From positions 283,754-347,753 of the forward strand of contig JACTAT010000137.1 of the NCBI GenBank assembly GCA_014526335.1: a stretch of DNA of 64,000 nucleotides. Reading direction: 5' to 3'. Shown piece after piece: positions 34,206-45,514 of the stretch (its first letter is position 1; each line of letters opens with the position of its first letter). The DNA is from Chrysaora quinquecirrha. Its lineage: Eukaryota; Cnidaria; Scyphozoa; Semaeostomeae; Pelagiidae. Made by a program: the position numbers and the translations under genes. The notes beneath the pieces were generated by a model. The model was not told the DNA's origin. It worked only from the letters and a program-made list of their open reading frames with translations, and made no database searches.

Positions 34206-34905
34206 TAATCATGACGTCATAGTTTCGAAATTGTTAAGGAACTGTCCCCTTGAATCTAAGCAACACAACGGTATCAGTACTGCAATGATTTTGCAACGAT
34301 AAAGCAAACACCTTTTTGTATTTATACGTCGTTCATTTTTTGGAAAAGCTTGCTTTAAAATGGATAGATATGGCATATCAAACACGTTATTCACATGTAA
34401 ATGACGTCACAATGACGTCACAAGAAAAACGATATTGAAACTAAAAAAAATTGACGACGAAAAAGATATTTTCTGTAGTTATTCATTGTTACAAGATATT
34501 TTTTGGAAAATATTGCCTTTAAATGGACGAAAAAGATTAAGTAACAAATAAATCACATATAAATGATGTAACAATGACGTCACATTCAAATGGCAAATGC
34601 TAGACAATAAACATGCAACATTTGCATCAACAAATAGTCCACTCTTGTAATAACATTTTAACTGTAATAAATTCGTTGTTTGACAGACGGAAATTGAGTA
34701 ATCACGTCATTCTACAGGATATGACGTAACAATGACGTCATAAAACCCTTTTGCAATAAAGTGACAGTGCATTCCGTCCTTGAATAAATAAATAAATCTT
34801 TAGCTCTTTCAAGACGCTTTCTGAAAACTATCTTCAGACAGGAGGATATGACGTAGCAAATACGTCCTTTAACAGGACATGACGTAATAATGAAGTCATC
34901 AGAAA
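34206..34905. promoter_or_regulatory. Cluster of CRE-type TGACGTCA palindromes
   Basis: Five perfect TGACGTCA at 34212, 34402, 34413, 34575 and 34733, plus near matches (TGACGTAA at 34722, 34851 and 34880 areas). The block lies just downstream of the Myc stop codon on that gene's strand. TGACGTCA is the consensus CREB/ATF site. The similar context around several copies suggests degraded tandem units, so function is unproven. Confidence 0.55.
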
Positions 34906-34946
34906 ATTGATGTAATAACGTTTAAGGCAAACGAAAATGAAATTTA

Positions 34947-35144
34947 CTAATTTGACTTTGCAAGATTGAGTAACCTTTGCATTAAGAGATCGTTCATTCT
35001 TTTGAGATTTTCTTTTTCGGACACGAGTGTCTGCTCTTCTTCGTGAAGTCGTGGAACAAATGATGTTGCTTTCTTCAAAATAAGAACTTTTGGTGCTCTT
35101 TCGTTCGTCTCGAGATCGGGTATAACTGATCGTAACGTATCGAA
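34947..35144 (-). CDS. myc: Myc-family protein, last coding exon (HLH-leucine zipper)
   Basis: Nuclear transcription factor that binds E-boxes as a heterodimer with Max. The exon encodes 65 residues and the stop. It opens with FDTLRSVIPDLETNERAPK (second half of helix 1 and loop), then VLILKKATSF (helix 2) and a heptad zipper running through EEEQTLVSEKENLKRMNDLL to the end. APKVxILKKAT is specific to Myc rather than Max or Mad. The exon starts after ..TTTACGTAAG on the minus strand (phase 0), and an in-frame stop lies a little further upstream. So the basic DNA-contact region must sit in a separate exon, which I could not find between here and 45515. Confidence 0.85.
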   Translation of the reverse strand, partial: FDTLRSVIPDLETNERAPKVLILKKATSFVPRLHEEEQTLVSEKENLKRMNDLLMQRLLNLAKSN

Positions 35145-35187
35145 CTTACGTAAAGGAACGGGCAATTCATAACTTTACTCAAACTGA

Positions 35188-35467
35188 TTCAGTAGATAAG
35201 CAACTGTTCAACAAAAGATGGCGTCAATAAGCAACCACTCTTTATTTAATAAGCAACTGGCTGAGATTTTGTTAAAATTTCTGGTGAAATAGCTTTCTTT
35301 ATACAGTACATCCTTGCAAACTTGTCAATTACATTGAGAAGCCAGAAAAGAGCCAAAATAAGAGGTTTTAGGGGGTACCAGTCATTCTGTGACGGCTGAA
35401 ATCCTAGATTTGTTAAGCAACTCTTGAGGGCTGGACCAAAGTCAAGTTGCTTATTGAAAAAAAAGTG
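35188..35467 (+). mobile_element. TAAGNAAC element, family E, copy E1
   Basis: Right end GTTGCTTATTGAAAAAAAAGTG followed by TA; left end mutated. Contains five AAGCAAC motifs, one reversed at the right terminus. Lies in the Myc intron, 44 bp from the last exon. Confidence 0.6.
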
Positions 35468-36484
35468 TACTGGTTAAGATTAAGATTTGTTTATCGTTCT
35501 TCTGAATGCGTCTAACAGGTCAGATCGTCGTTTCTTGATATCCCATGGCGAGTTTGTAGAATATTTGACAGCTTTTAGCGTCTATCAAATCGAAATGTCT
35601 AAAATGTATGTTACGCAAAAAGAGGCACACGATATTGCTTAAGAAAGCAGAAATTAAACCCTGATAACCATACTTGATAAAATGAGCGCTTCCCTTCAAT
35701 GAGTGACCTCTTTTAAACTTTACCACATTGTGCCTCCCCCCAACCAAAATGTGATTCTTGTATCCAAAATACAATCAGAATCCTCCTGATATGCCTTTAT
35801 TCTTTTAGGTTCCGAAAAATGGCAATTTTATGGTTCTATTAATAGCTCCGTCTCCATAACAACCATTTTGTCAGGATGACATCGACAATAGTAAACTTGT
35901 CTTCAAGCTTTTGACATCGACAATAGTAAAGGCATATTTTTCCCCTGAACATCGATCGTCATAATCGACATATTTTCAACCTGCACACAGCAAAGTACTT
36001 TAATTAGCAAAACACGATTTTGGATGGAGCTTTTTACAATGGCACAATCTATCAGCCTGAATTTGTTTGCAATTTCGTGTCCCCCAGGTTGAGGATGATT
36101 TGAAACGCCCAAATGGGTTAAGAAAAGATAATTTGGTGAGCACTCCCCTCGAATAAGCGACAAATCAGGCAGGCGCTTATTCGAGCGATTGATAGCCGCA
36201 AATAAAGACAATTCAAAAGAGAAACATGGTCAAATAAGCGATACTTAATTAGTCTTTCCTGTGATCAAATAATAATAAAAGATCGGGGCGATAAAAGTTT
36301 TTTATGCATATTTCTTCATGTTTCTACAACATGCTTTCAACACAAAAATTTAATAATATCTCAAACCATGTAAAATTATAGCAGCGCTTCTCTAAGATCT
36401 TAATTGGGGAAACTCTAACACCGAGACAAGGCAAAGCTTTTAAGGATAAGCTTTTAGTCCCAAATACGTCAACGAGGGCCTCTT
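35468..36484. other. Myc intron, no further feature
   Basis: A minus frame at 35903-36211 covers a repeat-like stretch containing AATAAGCG and CGCTTATTCGA phrases. No exon supported. Confidence 0.4.
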
Positions 36485-36509
36485 CACCCCGTACAACGTG
36501 GTGTGCAGT

Positions 36510-37175
36510 AACGTGGAGGATGTGCAGTATAGTGGAGGGTGCCAATACAACGTGGAGGGATACCATCATGTAAGTGGAGGGTGCCAATACAACGTGGAGG
36601 GATACCATCATGTAAGTGGAGGGTGCCAATACAACGTGGAGGGTTATCATCATGTAAGTGGAGGGATATCATATTTAACGTGGAGGGATACCATCGTCTA
36701 AGTGGAGGATGCGGAGTATCGTGGAGGGTTATCATCATGTAAGTGGAGGGATATCATATTTAACGTGGAGGGATACCATCATGTAAGTGGAGGGTGCCAA
36801 TACAACGTGGAGGGTTATCATCATGTAAGTGGAGGATGCGGAGTATCGTGGAGGGTTATCATCATGTAAGTGGAGGGATATCATTTTTAACGTGGAGGGA
36901 TACCATCATGTAAGTGGAGGATGCGGAGTATCGTGGAGGGTTATCATCATGTAAGTGGAGGGATATCATATTTAACGTGGAGGGATACCATCGTGTAAGT
37001 GGAGGGTGCCAATACAACGTGGAGGGTTATCATCATGTAAGTGGAGGATGCGGAGTATCGTGGAGGTTATCATCATGCAAGTGGAGGGATATCATTTTTA
37101 ACGTGGAGGATACCATCATGTAAGTGGAGGTGCCAATACAACGTGGAGGGTTATCATCATGTAAGTGGAGGTTGC
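36510..37175 (+). repeat. GTGGAGG tandem array, left arm
   Basis: 32 copies of GTGGAGG(G), spaced alternately about 20 and 22 bp, separated by a small set of spacers (ATACCATCATGTAA, TGCCAATACAAC, TTATCATCATGTAA, ATATCATATTTAAC, ATGCGGAGTATC). 23 of 32 copies carry GGG. Short proteins read across it are by-products. Confidence 0.92.
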
Positions 37176-37601
37176 GACGAATACTGAAATGTTGCATGGA
37201 AGTTAGAGAGGATATTGCATGGAAGTTAGAGAGGATATGGCCTATTCTAATAGTCACGAAAACTCTGCTTGTACTGTATTCGAAGAAATGGTCGATGTGA
37301 TAAATCGTATTTACTTATTAGAATACTGTACATACGCCAAAATGTAAAACGCAGACCTTCAGTACGATTGACTTTGCTAACTGATGCTCGGAAATTTTGC
37401 ATTGATGCAACAATGAAAAGGCCAGGCAATGCAACTACATAAATATGATTGTTCTTCCGTAAAACAACCTGAGTCAACTGTTTTAATTGAAATACACAAC
37501 ACGAGAACCCGATTTGAAAAGAGTTTTATCATTTATGCCACGTCCACTGCATCGATGGCAAGGGCAAGGGGTCAAGTGAGATGCAAAGTTTTGAGCTTTC
37601 T

Positions 37602-37999
37602 TTCATAATACTGCCTGCCCGAAGAAACAATAAGCATAGAAAATACAGCTCTAAGCCCAGTATAGAATAACTTTTAGTGCTTCAGTTTCTGTTTTGTTTC
37701 TGTTCTGTTTGGTTAAATAAATTTTTGCAAATAAATAGTATATCATTATCAATAGTATATCATTATCATTTATCATTTTTCGGTTTTATCAATTGTGTTG
37801 TACAAACATTTATTTTTTGGTATGATAAACCTTTGCTTAAAAGTTTTTATATTTATTACTCACTTTGTTTTCCTTTCGGGGGATTTGTTTGTTATGTTGT
37901 AAATAGAGCGCTTAAATTAATTCTGTGGTCATGCTGCAAAAATCCTATTTACGTGATGGCGGAAATGTGGTTTAGCTTTGTTTGCAAAAGCAACGCAAG
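37602..37999. other. Foldback spacer
   Basis: AT-rich unique DNA between the arms; no open frame of note. Confidence 0.7.
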
Positions 38000-38432
38000 A
38001 GAAAGCTCAAAACTTTGCATCTCACTTGACCCCTTGCCCTTGCCATCGATGCAGTGGACGTGGCATAAATGATAAAACTCTTTTCAAATCGGGTTCTCGT
38101 GTTGTGTATTTCAATTAAAACAGTTGACTCGGGTTGTTTTACGGAAGAACAATCATATTTATGTAGTTGCATTGCCTGGCCTTTTTCATTGTTGCATCAA
38201 TGCAAAATTTCCGAGCATCAGTTAGCAAAGTCAATCGTACTGAAGGTCTGCGTTTTACATTTTGGCGTATGTACAGTATTCTAATAAGTAAATACGATTT
38301 ATCACATCGACCATTTCTTCGAATACAGTACAAGCAGAGTTTTCGTGACTATTAGAATAGGCCATATCCTCTCTAACTTCCATGCAATATCCTCTCTAAC
38401 TTCCATGCAACATTTCAGTATTCGTCGCAACC

Positions 38433-39078
38433 TCCACTTACATGATGATAACCTCCACGTTGTATTGGCACCTCCACTTACATGATGGTATCCTCCACGT
38501 TAAAAATGATATCCTCCACTTGCATGATGATAACCTCCACGATACTCCGCATCCTCCACTTACATGATGATAACCCTCCACGTTGTATTGGCACCTCCAC
38601 TTACACGATGGTATCCTCCACGTTAAATATGATATCCCTCCACTTACATGATGATAACCTCCACGATACTCCGCATCCTCCACTTACATGATGGTATCCT
38701 CCACGTTAAAAATGATATCCTCCACTTACATGATGATAACCTCCACGATACTCCGCATCCTCCACTTACATGATGATAACCTCCACGTTGTATTGGCACC
38801 TCCACTTACATGATGGTATCCTCCACGTTAAATATGATATCCTCCACTTACATGATGATAACCTCCACGATACTCCGCATCCTCCACTTAGACGATGGTA
38901 TCCTCCACGTTAAATATGATATCCCTCCACTTACATGATGATAACCTCCACGTTGTATTGGCACCCTCCACTTACATGATGGTATCCTCCACGTTGTATT
39001 GGCACCTCCACTTACATGATGGTATCCTCCACGTTGTATTGGCACCTCCACTATACTGCACATCCTCCACGTTACTGC
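38433..39078 (-). repeat. GTGGAGG tandem array, right arm
   Basis: Mirror of the left array with 32 copies in matching order, but only 4 carry the extra base (CCCTCCAC); the rest read CCTCCAC. Confidence 0.92.
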
Positions 39079-39270
39079 ACACCACGTTGTACGGGGTGTA
39101 AATTTAGCGCAAGGCCTTTGCCGTCGATCCTCATATCATACCATATATCGTATCAATTGTTATTTACGAAAAAACCCTTCAGCTAAAGCTATTACAATCT
39201 ATCTCTACAAAACAACATCTACAAAGTAGAAAATCATTTAAGTTTAATAATCGTTATATTTATACTGCTA

Positions 39271-39870
39271 GCCTATTGCGCTGATTTTCCAGGGTATTGT
39301 GTTTGGGAGCTCTTCGGATACGCTTTAGCGTTTTTCTTAAAGCGGTCTAATGATGGTAAACTGCGTATTTTAAGAGGAATGTTATTCCAAGCTTTTAGAG
39401 TAGAAAAGTGGAAACCTTTTTTTGCAAAATTCTGTCTTATATCTTGGAATCTTAAGATCATTGCAATGCCTCGTTGCGTAGGTTGAGTGCAAGGATCTTG
39501 GCTGATACTTATTCCATAGGCCTTCAGGGCCAATTCTATTCATGATTTTTAAGTCATGACAGCCCGGTTTAGTGAATTATATTGCTTATATTCAGCAAAC
39601 TATTGTTCCAATTATCTTTTATCTTGGCATTTTGAATTAGATAGTAGGCCCTATTTTGCAGGCGTTGGAGGGTATCAGTATTGTGTTCGAGAGGCTTCCC
39701 CAAACAACATCGCCATATCCTACGTGACTCTTGATTATTAATGCATGGTAAACGTTGCAGACTTGAGACTGTGGGATTATGTTTTCAGTCGTTTTACTGC
39801 TGAACGCCAATTATAAGCCTTTCCTTTTGTGCGTTGAAGTTGCTCATCCCATGTTAAGTGCTCAATCAGG
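39271..39870 (-). pseudogene. LINE 3' remnant (RT-distal region)
   Basis: The 3' part reads FHFSTLKAWNNIPLKIRSL then SLDRFKKNAKAY, the common C-terminal block of CR1/L2-type LINE proteins. Upstream frames on the same strand show VGYGDVVWGS and LQRLQNRAYYL-like text, the thumb region. Several frameshifts and stops. Confidence 0.65.
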
Positions 39871-40405
39871 GCTGCTCCAATCTATCTTGTCCAAGATTGT
39901 AGGCGAAAAGTACGCAAATAGCGAACATTTTCGACTATTTCAAATTTTGAGTAATAAAGCTTAAGGGTGCGTGTCTGCTGCGATTGTTTACACGTGGACA
40001 TATCGTGATATGCGGGTAAAACGCGGCATAAATAACACCACCGAGTGTTTGTATGTTTGGAACACGCACATCTGGTGAATTTACACGCTTTGATATATAA
40101 ATATATTTGATAGTAACAACTAACACGCAACTTATCAATATCCTTACAGAACACCATCAGAGATTTGTATACGGGTTTATAATGCCTGTTTACGGGTACG
40201 TCTAGTAGTTCTATGCTTGAGCAGCACGAAAAGATTCCATGAGACGAACACAGCACCTAAAGTTCATACCACATAATAGCATACGACAAACACATGCCTG
40301 TTAAGGTATCTTTTAAAAATTTCTCAAAGTGAAGAACAAACAACTGGTTTCTTTAATATGTACGAGATACTGTCATCCATACACCTTATATCTAAGCATG
40401 CTCTA
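39871..40405. other. Myc intron, no further feature
   Basis: A 124-codon minus frame at 39882-40256 shows no recognisable domain. Confidence 0.4.
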
Positions 40406-40773
40406 CTTTTAATAAGCAATTGCTCAATATGCAACTTGGGCTGGTATGACCTGAGCATTAAGCAACTTAAGGGCTCAACTGAATCACTGTAAGCAACTAA
40501 GAAGTCAAACAACCGAGCTGCCGCATCCATGACAAAATATATATGCTGGTGTGAAAAGATATAATAGCCTTAGGTAACATGTTTCAACTTACTTTCTCCG
40601 CTCCTAACAGTCCTGTGTTGTAGGCCTAACAGTTGATGATTTTGACCCGCGAAGTCAGTACTGGTTGTTAGGTACAAAGAAATCAAGGAACCTCTAAGCA
40701 ACTTTGAGGGTCGAAATGTCCAAAACTTTAAATAACTTTGAGAACAAAAGTCCAGTTGCTTATTGACGAGCGT
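40406..40773 (+). mobile_element. TAAGNAAC element, family E, copy E2
   Basis: Starts after TA with CTTTTAATAAGCAA and ends CAGTTGCTTATTGACGAGC. AAGCAACTT..GAGGG and other internal AAGCAAC motifs are shared with E1 and E3. Eroded ends. Confidence 0.5.
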
Positions 40774-41555
40774 AGGCAATAGTATAGAGACTTTTTTCTA
40801 TCGACCATGGCCAAGGTTAAAGAAGCACACATCAGAATTTTGTTAGTTAAACATGAGATTTTCGTCTTTGGTTTCTTTAAGTTCTGGTTCCCATCAGCTA
40901 ATCTCCCATAAAGAGCATTTTGAGGCTTATAAGTCCGAAAGAAACTGGCATCATTTCATTATAATCAATCTATAATATGCAAACTTTGCATCTATTTGAT
41001 ATACATGTATAATGCGTTGCGCGGCGTACAGCGAGGGTTGGTACTACACATTTATTTATTGTTTACTGTTTATTTTTGTTTCACAAAAGCAATTCAGCAT
41101 CGTCAATGGCAAAAACAGTTAGCTTAAATGCTTCTAGAATCACGCAGCGATTGGATAAACCTATACGGCGCTCTCTAGATAAAACCGCCACGGGCTTCGT
41201 GATTTTTGTCGGTGAACCCCACTGCCGCAATATTTTTGCTTTTGGGTCGCAGAAGATAGAAAAAGTAGGGTTTTGTGAATATTTTGCTGAATTTAATAAG
41301 GATAGGCTTATGTCGACATTGCGCAAAGTCAGAACTAGTTGCTGACTACTTGGAACTTTAATCGCAACTGACCTGTCAACATTAGCGCTTGGGCAACTAC
41401 TACATTTGGGAACGAGTTCCTTCTCGACAGCGCCTAGTCGGCGCGCAGTTCCAGAAAGTTCGACATGTTCTTGCGGTAGACAACTGATTCCCATCAGTTG
41501 CAGTCGTGTCGACTTAAGCAAGCAGTTACAACTGGTAAGCGTTAGTTCTATCTTA
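40774..41555. other. Unassigned region with overlapping open frames
   Basis: A 146-codon frame on minus (41081-41521) and an 89-codon frame on plus (41076-41345) overlap. GC is higher than around it. Neither matches a family I recognise. The minus frame would be in the right strand and place for a middle Myc exon but lacks the HN..ER.RR basic signature. Confidence 0.3.
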
Positions 41556-42099
41556 CACGCAGTTTTTTTTATAGGCTAAGCAACCGCTTATAAGCAACCA
41601 AGATGCAGAAAGCCTAAAACTTTAAGCAACGTATAGTACCACAGGGAAAAGACCTAAGCAACATTTTAAATTTTAAATAATTTATATCACTGCAAGCAAT
41701 CGAGGATTGATCAACCTAGAAGCTATTTCTGTTCATTTGCCGTCAAAAACTCGCATATCAACGGGGTGTTACTCAGTGCGTGAAGCATTTCATGGAGGGG
41801 TTTCCGTTAAACTTTCAATACAAATTTCTATATGGTAACAATTACATGGTACTTCTTGACTGATGTTATTTATAGCATTTCTTTCCTGTATAGTAAGTGT
41901 TCTAGCGTTGTGGGGCGATAACTCCAAATTTTGCTGTTTTTCTAGCCTTTTTACTATTCTTAGGGCAAAAATATACAGTAAAAATTAAGCAACTACCAAG
42001 CAACTTTTGCTACTAAAAGGTGGCCATAAGAGGTCGAAAAATAAGCAATTTTTTGAACTAGGCCCAAGCGAAGTTGCTTTAAAAAAAAAAAACTGCGTG
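41556..42099 (+). mobile_element. TAAGNAAC element, family A (N=C), copy A3
   Basis: 544 bp, TA at both ends (41554-41555, 42100-42101). Starts CACGCAGTTTTT, ends AAAACTGCGTG. AAGCAAC occurs six times in direct orientation, with a reversed GTTGCTT at the right terminus. Best preserved family A copy. Confidence 0.85.
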
Positions 42100-42774
42100 T
42101 ATCGTTGGTCGACCTAAGCCTAAACCTAGACTTAATATAAGCCTGGCTTAAAATGCGAAATTTTAATATGAACTTTTTTCAATTGTGCTCTTTAAAAATC
42201 ATCCATAAAGTCAGGGTTATACGGGATAACTGTTAATGGGGATTGGTAACACAATTGCATTATATTCTTTAATAACTTCATTATAATTTGACGTTAGCCA
42301 CAAGCGTGCTTCCATTGTCAATGATTGACGAAGAGAATAAACAATGACTAGATGAACAATGGATCTAAAATAACAAAGACCACCCTCAAAAGATCTTTTG
42401 TCTGACTAAAACAAAGGATTCAATACCAAAAATAAAAGGCCACGCTTGTTGAGACGAGAATAAGGCGGGGAATGTTTAAACGGCTTGACAAGAGCATTAA
42501 TAAAAATAATTTTAAAAAAAGAACTTTCTTCTTCTGCTAGTTTCAAAGTAAAATTTGACATAATAGCGTCTGAGCATTTTCTTTTCATTTTGAAACGACA
42601 AATTCCCGAAAAACTGTAGAGACTGTACTATTTCGAAGGATTTTTTTATAAGAAACTATTTTTAATGCTCTCCGACTTGACAAAGGCAGCAAGTTTTGCA
42701 GGTTAAAATTTGTTATAAGAATTCGTTTTGCCATCTTCCAGCAAAGTATTCTTGCTCCAAGGATGCCAACCTTA
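42100..42774. other. Myc intron, no further feature
   Basis: TTTTTTTATAAGAAAC at 42642-42657 looks like one end of a family B element. No gene supported. Confidence 0.4.
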
Positions 42775-42980
42775 TCGTTCTTTTGGCACCAATTTTTAAA
42801 GAAACGAAATGCTCACAGAAAATGCGTCCTTGAATGGATTTGTTAATGCATCAGTATGCAGTAGCTGCAGGTTATAAATTTGTCTTCGTCAAGGAAAAGA
42901 AATTCTTGAAGCCCAAGAAGAATCCATAATTACATACTTTATGACTTGAAAAACTCATAACTGAACTTTCTTAACTTGTT
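42775..42980 (+). repeat. Dispersed repeat V, copy 2
   Basis: See 31463-31662; about 200 bp, same orientation. Confidence 0.65.
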
Positions 42981-43299
42981 GAATACTACTTTCTTTAAAA
43001 ACCACTTTATAACGGGTAACCGTTTTATAGTATCGTTTAATGCACTGAAACATAAAGCATTCTGAAAAGACATCTGGCCATACACTGTACGTAGAAAGAG
43101 AATCGTTTGCTTTTGTGTGCAAAGGGATTTGAGAACCACAACGGGTGTTTGAGAAAAGATACACTGGCGATTCTTTGCATAGTGTGCTGGCGAATTTCAT
43201 TGACGAAAGCAAAGCAAAATTGTCAACAAACAACACTGTTTACATTCATTATGACAGCAGCGACATATGTTCATATTCTCAGCCGATTGTATATGCTAT

Positions 43300-44130
43300 A
43301 ACAAACAGTGATTGGTGATCGAGATACGAATAGGGATGAATACCACAACGAGGAATAGGAATGGAAAACGGTGAAGGGGAATTGAAACAGGACTACCAGT
43401 AAATATGGCAATGAAGCAATAGTGAATGCTATAATAGAAACCATAACAGGGAAAGCAGTAGGCGATAGCATAGCGAAGACAACATGAACACCATTACTTA
43501 ATAGCAATAAGGATTTTAGAAGAAAATAGCAATATTGAGTAGCTGAACGGGAATAGCAATAAAGAGAATAACAGAAGTGCATAGCAATAGTAAAAAGCTT
43601 TAAGAGTGGAAATATCGGTGGAAATACCGGTATAAAACAGTCATGAATAGCAAAGTATGGAAAGAGACCAGATATTATTAGCGGAGAATAGCATTGTGAA
43701 TAACACGATAGGGGATATGATATCAATATCCATGATAATAGGAAATTGCAGTAATAGATAATATTCGCTAGGAATAGCACAAGGGGTATGTCGGAAGTAT
43801 GGTCATTGCAAATATCAGTAGTTTAGAGAAATGCAAAAAGAATGGCGATAATGGAAGATAAACTATGCTTTATCGAGTACTAGGCTTAAGAATGTGGATC
43901 ACATAGGGTAGGAAAGTATGGCAATGGGAACGAGTGATCGAAGGAAACCGAATCACGAAGAATAAGCGATTTGCTGCAGAGAATAGGAGCGTACAATCGT
44001 AGCAAAGAAATACAAAGAAAATCGAAGCACATTTAAATCTGCATAATGCTCAGCAGAGCAGGAGGGCATGGAATAGTAATAGCTAACAGAAGTAGGCAGG
44101 GAATACCATGTATCGAGTGATGATAGGACA
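43300..44130 (+). repeat. Purine-rich cryptic repeat region
   Basis: AATAGCA, GAATAG and AATAAC recur irregularly over about 800 bp with a marked A+G excess on the plus strand. No fixed period. The 169-codon minus frame across it (43271-43780) is rich in Phe, Ser, Tyr and Leu and looks like a by-product. Confidence 0.55.
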
Positions 44131-45514
44131 GCAAGAGCAAAAGAGTCGGACTATAAATAGGCTTAATTGTTTGGAACGAAGCTCGTTCAGACAAGCTTTG
44201 TTTTGTCTGTTGATTAAAACAGCTTGACAGCTGCACATACGAGATCTGCAACATACTGTCGTGTCCTACGATTAAGTAAACGAAGTTAAACATTCTTGGA
44301 CGAATTGAATGAGCGTCAACATTGATTAGTTTGTACAGGCAGTAAAAACAATTACAACTGAACGTCACGCAGGCGTTGCACAATGTTAATTTCGGTAATA
44401 CGATATTATGGTCAACATGTAGAGTGAGAACCTGCTGCAGGGTCAAAACTGCACGATTGTCGAGGCTTGAGTCAATTCGTTGAGGAACGAAAGTGTTATC
44501 CTCAGAAGGGGACGCGTTCTTCAATAGCTTAATTATTTATAATACTTAATGATAATTATAATAGATGACCAATAGTATAGTTAATGGAAAGAGCTACTTT
44601 GACGTATTGATTGATTTTCGACACGTGGATGACAACTGGAGAACATAGGCAAATTGAATATAGAGGCAAAGAAAGGGCGTTTCAGATGAACAGGCTAAAG
44701 ATCAACTCTTCGGTTGCAATGATGAATGTATGTCTTGGAGTTTAGTTTCCCATCAGAACATTCCGAATATATCTATCTATCTATCTACACGATACTGTAC
44801 ATTACCAAATAATTGGCATTGCGTATATTCCCACTCTGAATATAATCAGTAACTTGCAGCTACCGTTTCATACTCACATTACAAACTCGTTAAGCTTTGA
44901 AACAGGCAAATTCCTATTCCCCACAAATTAAATACTTCGTACATAAAAAGAAAAGTTCTTTACTCCAACATATACACTTCTACTGTGACTATACAGCTCT
45001 CGGCGTTATTTATTAACTCTGTCAGTCAAACTGCTGCTCTTTCCCCACTGTAGTGATAAATAAAATTTCTGCTCAGCTAAGTATAATTAACTAATCAATC
45101 CCAATGAAATGATGAAACAGTTTTATTCCAATTAGCCATTAACGTCATTCTGAAATTTTCCTAGCAACACTCCCTTCAACCATTTAAACCCATTAACAAA
45201 TTTAATGAAGATATACACGCTAATTTTTATTAGAATAGGTAAAAACTGCAGCCTGCAGCGTTAAAAAAGACAAACTTTGTTTAAAAGAAAAATTAATAAG
45301 AAAAAAGGTATATCGGAAATATTGCGAGACGCCATAATTAAATAGAGATCCCAATTCACAGAAAGGCGGGAAATACAAACATTGCATACGTCAGTCTGAA
45401 GGCCAGACAATCACGCAGACTAATGAAGGAAGTGACTGGCCTAAGGTAGGGAATTCCGTAACACTTGCCGTAAGAAAATGATTATAAACTAAGTCAATGA
45501 ATATTAGTACTTAC
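44131..45514. other. Myc intron, no further feature
   Basis: Short TATC microsatellite at 44769-44788. A 163-codon minus frame (44033-44524) has no recognisable domain and no matching splice sites. Confidence 0.4.

Larger units (their letters stand above)
36485..39098. mobile_element. Giant foldback element in the Myc intron
   Basis: Two arms, 36485-37601 and 38000-39098, are near-perfect mirror images around a 398-bp spacer. Outer ends are CACCCCGTACAACGTGG / CCACGTTGTACGGGGTG. The outer 690 bp of each arm is a tandem array; the inner 430 bp is unique sequence, identical apart from rare changes such as GAAAAGG/GAAAAAGG and CCTGAG/CCCGAG. No target duplication or transposase found. Structure fits a Foldback-type element or a recent inverted duplication. 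Confidence 0.88.

Noticed and set aside
35490..35560. Possible Myc basic region (minus strand, KKRRSDLLDAFRR)
   Set aside because: RR..L...F resembles helix 1, but the DNA-contact H, N and E residues are absent, no donor site follows, and it would duplicate helix 1 of the last exon.
36510..39078. CRISPR-like array of repeats and spacers
   Set aside because: Eukaryotic context, motif only 7-8 bp, spacers drawn from a few recurring types, mirrored arms and no cas genes.
36324..39101. Repeated SCKWR / HDDNPPRC / YHHVSGG peptides
   Set aside because: They appear on both strands of the foldback array and change frame with G-run length. No sign of protein selection.
41150..41250. Minus-strand VLSRERRIGLSNR as a Myc basic region
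   Set aside because: Spacing is suggestive, but the conserved HN and E residues are replaced and the frame has no matching splice sites.
43271..43780. 169-codon Phe/Tyr/Leu-rich minus-strand frame as a membrane protein
   Set aside because: Hydrophobicity follows from the purine-rich plus strand; repeated words and no splice context.
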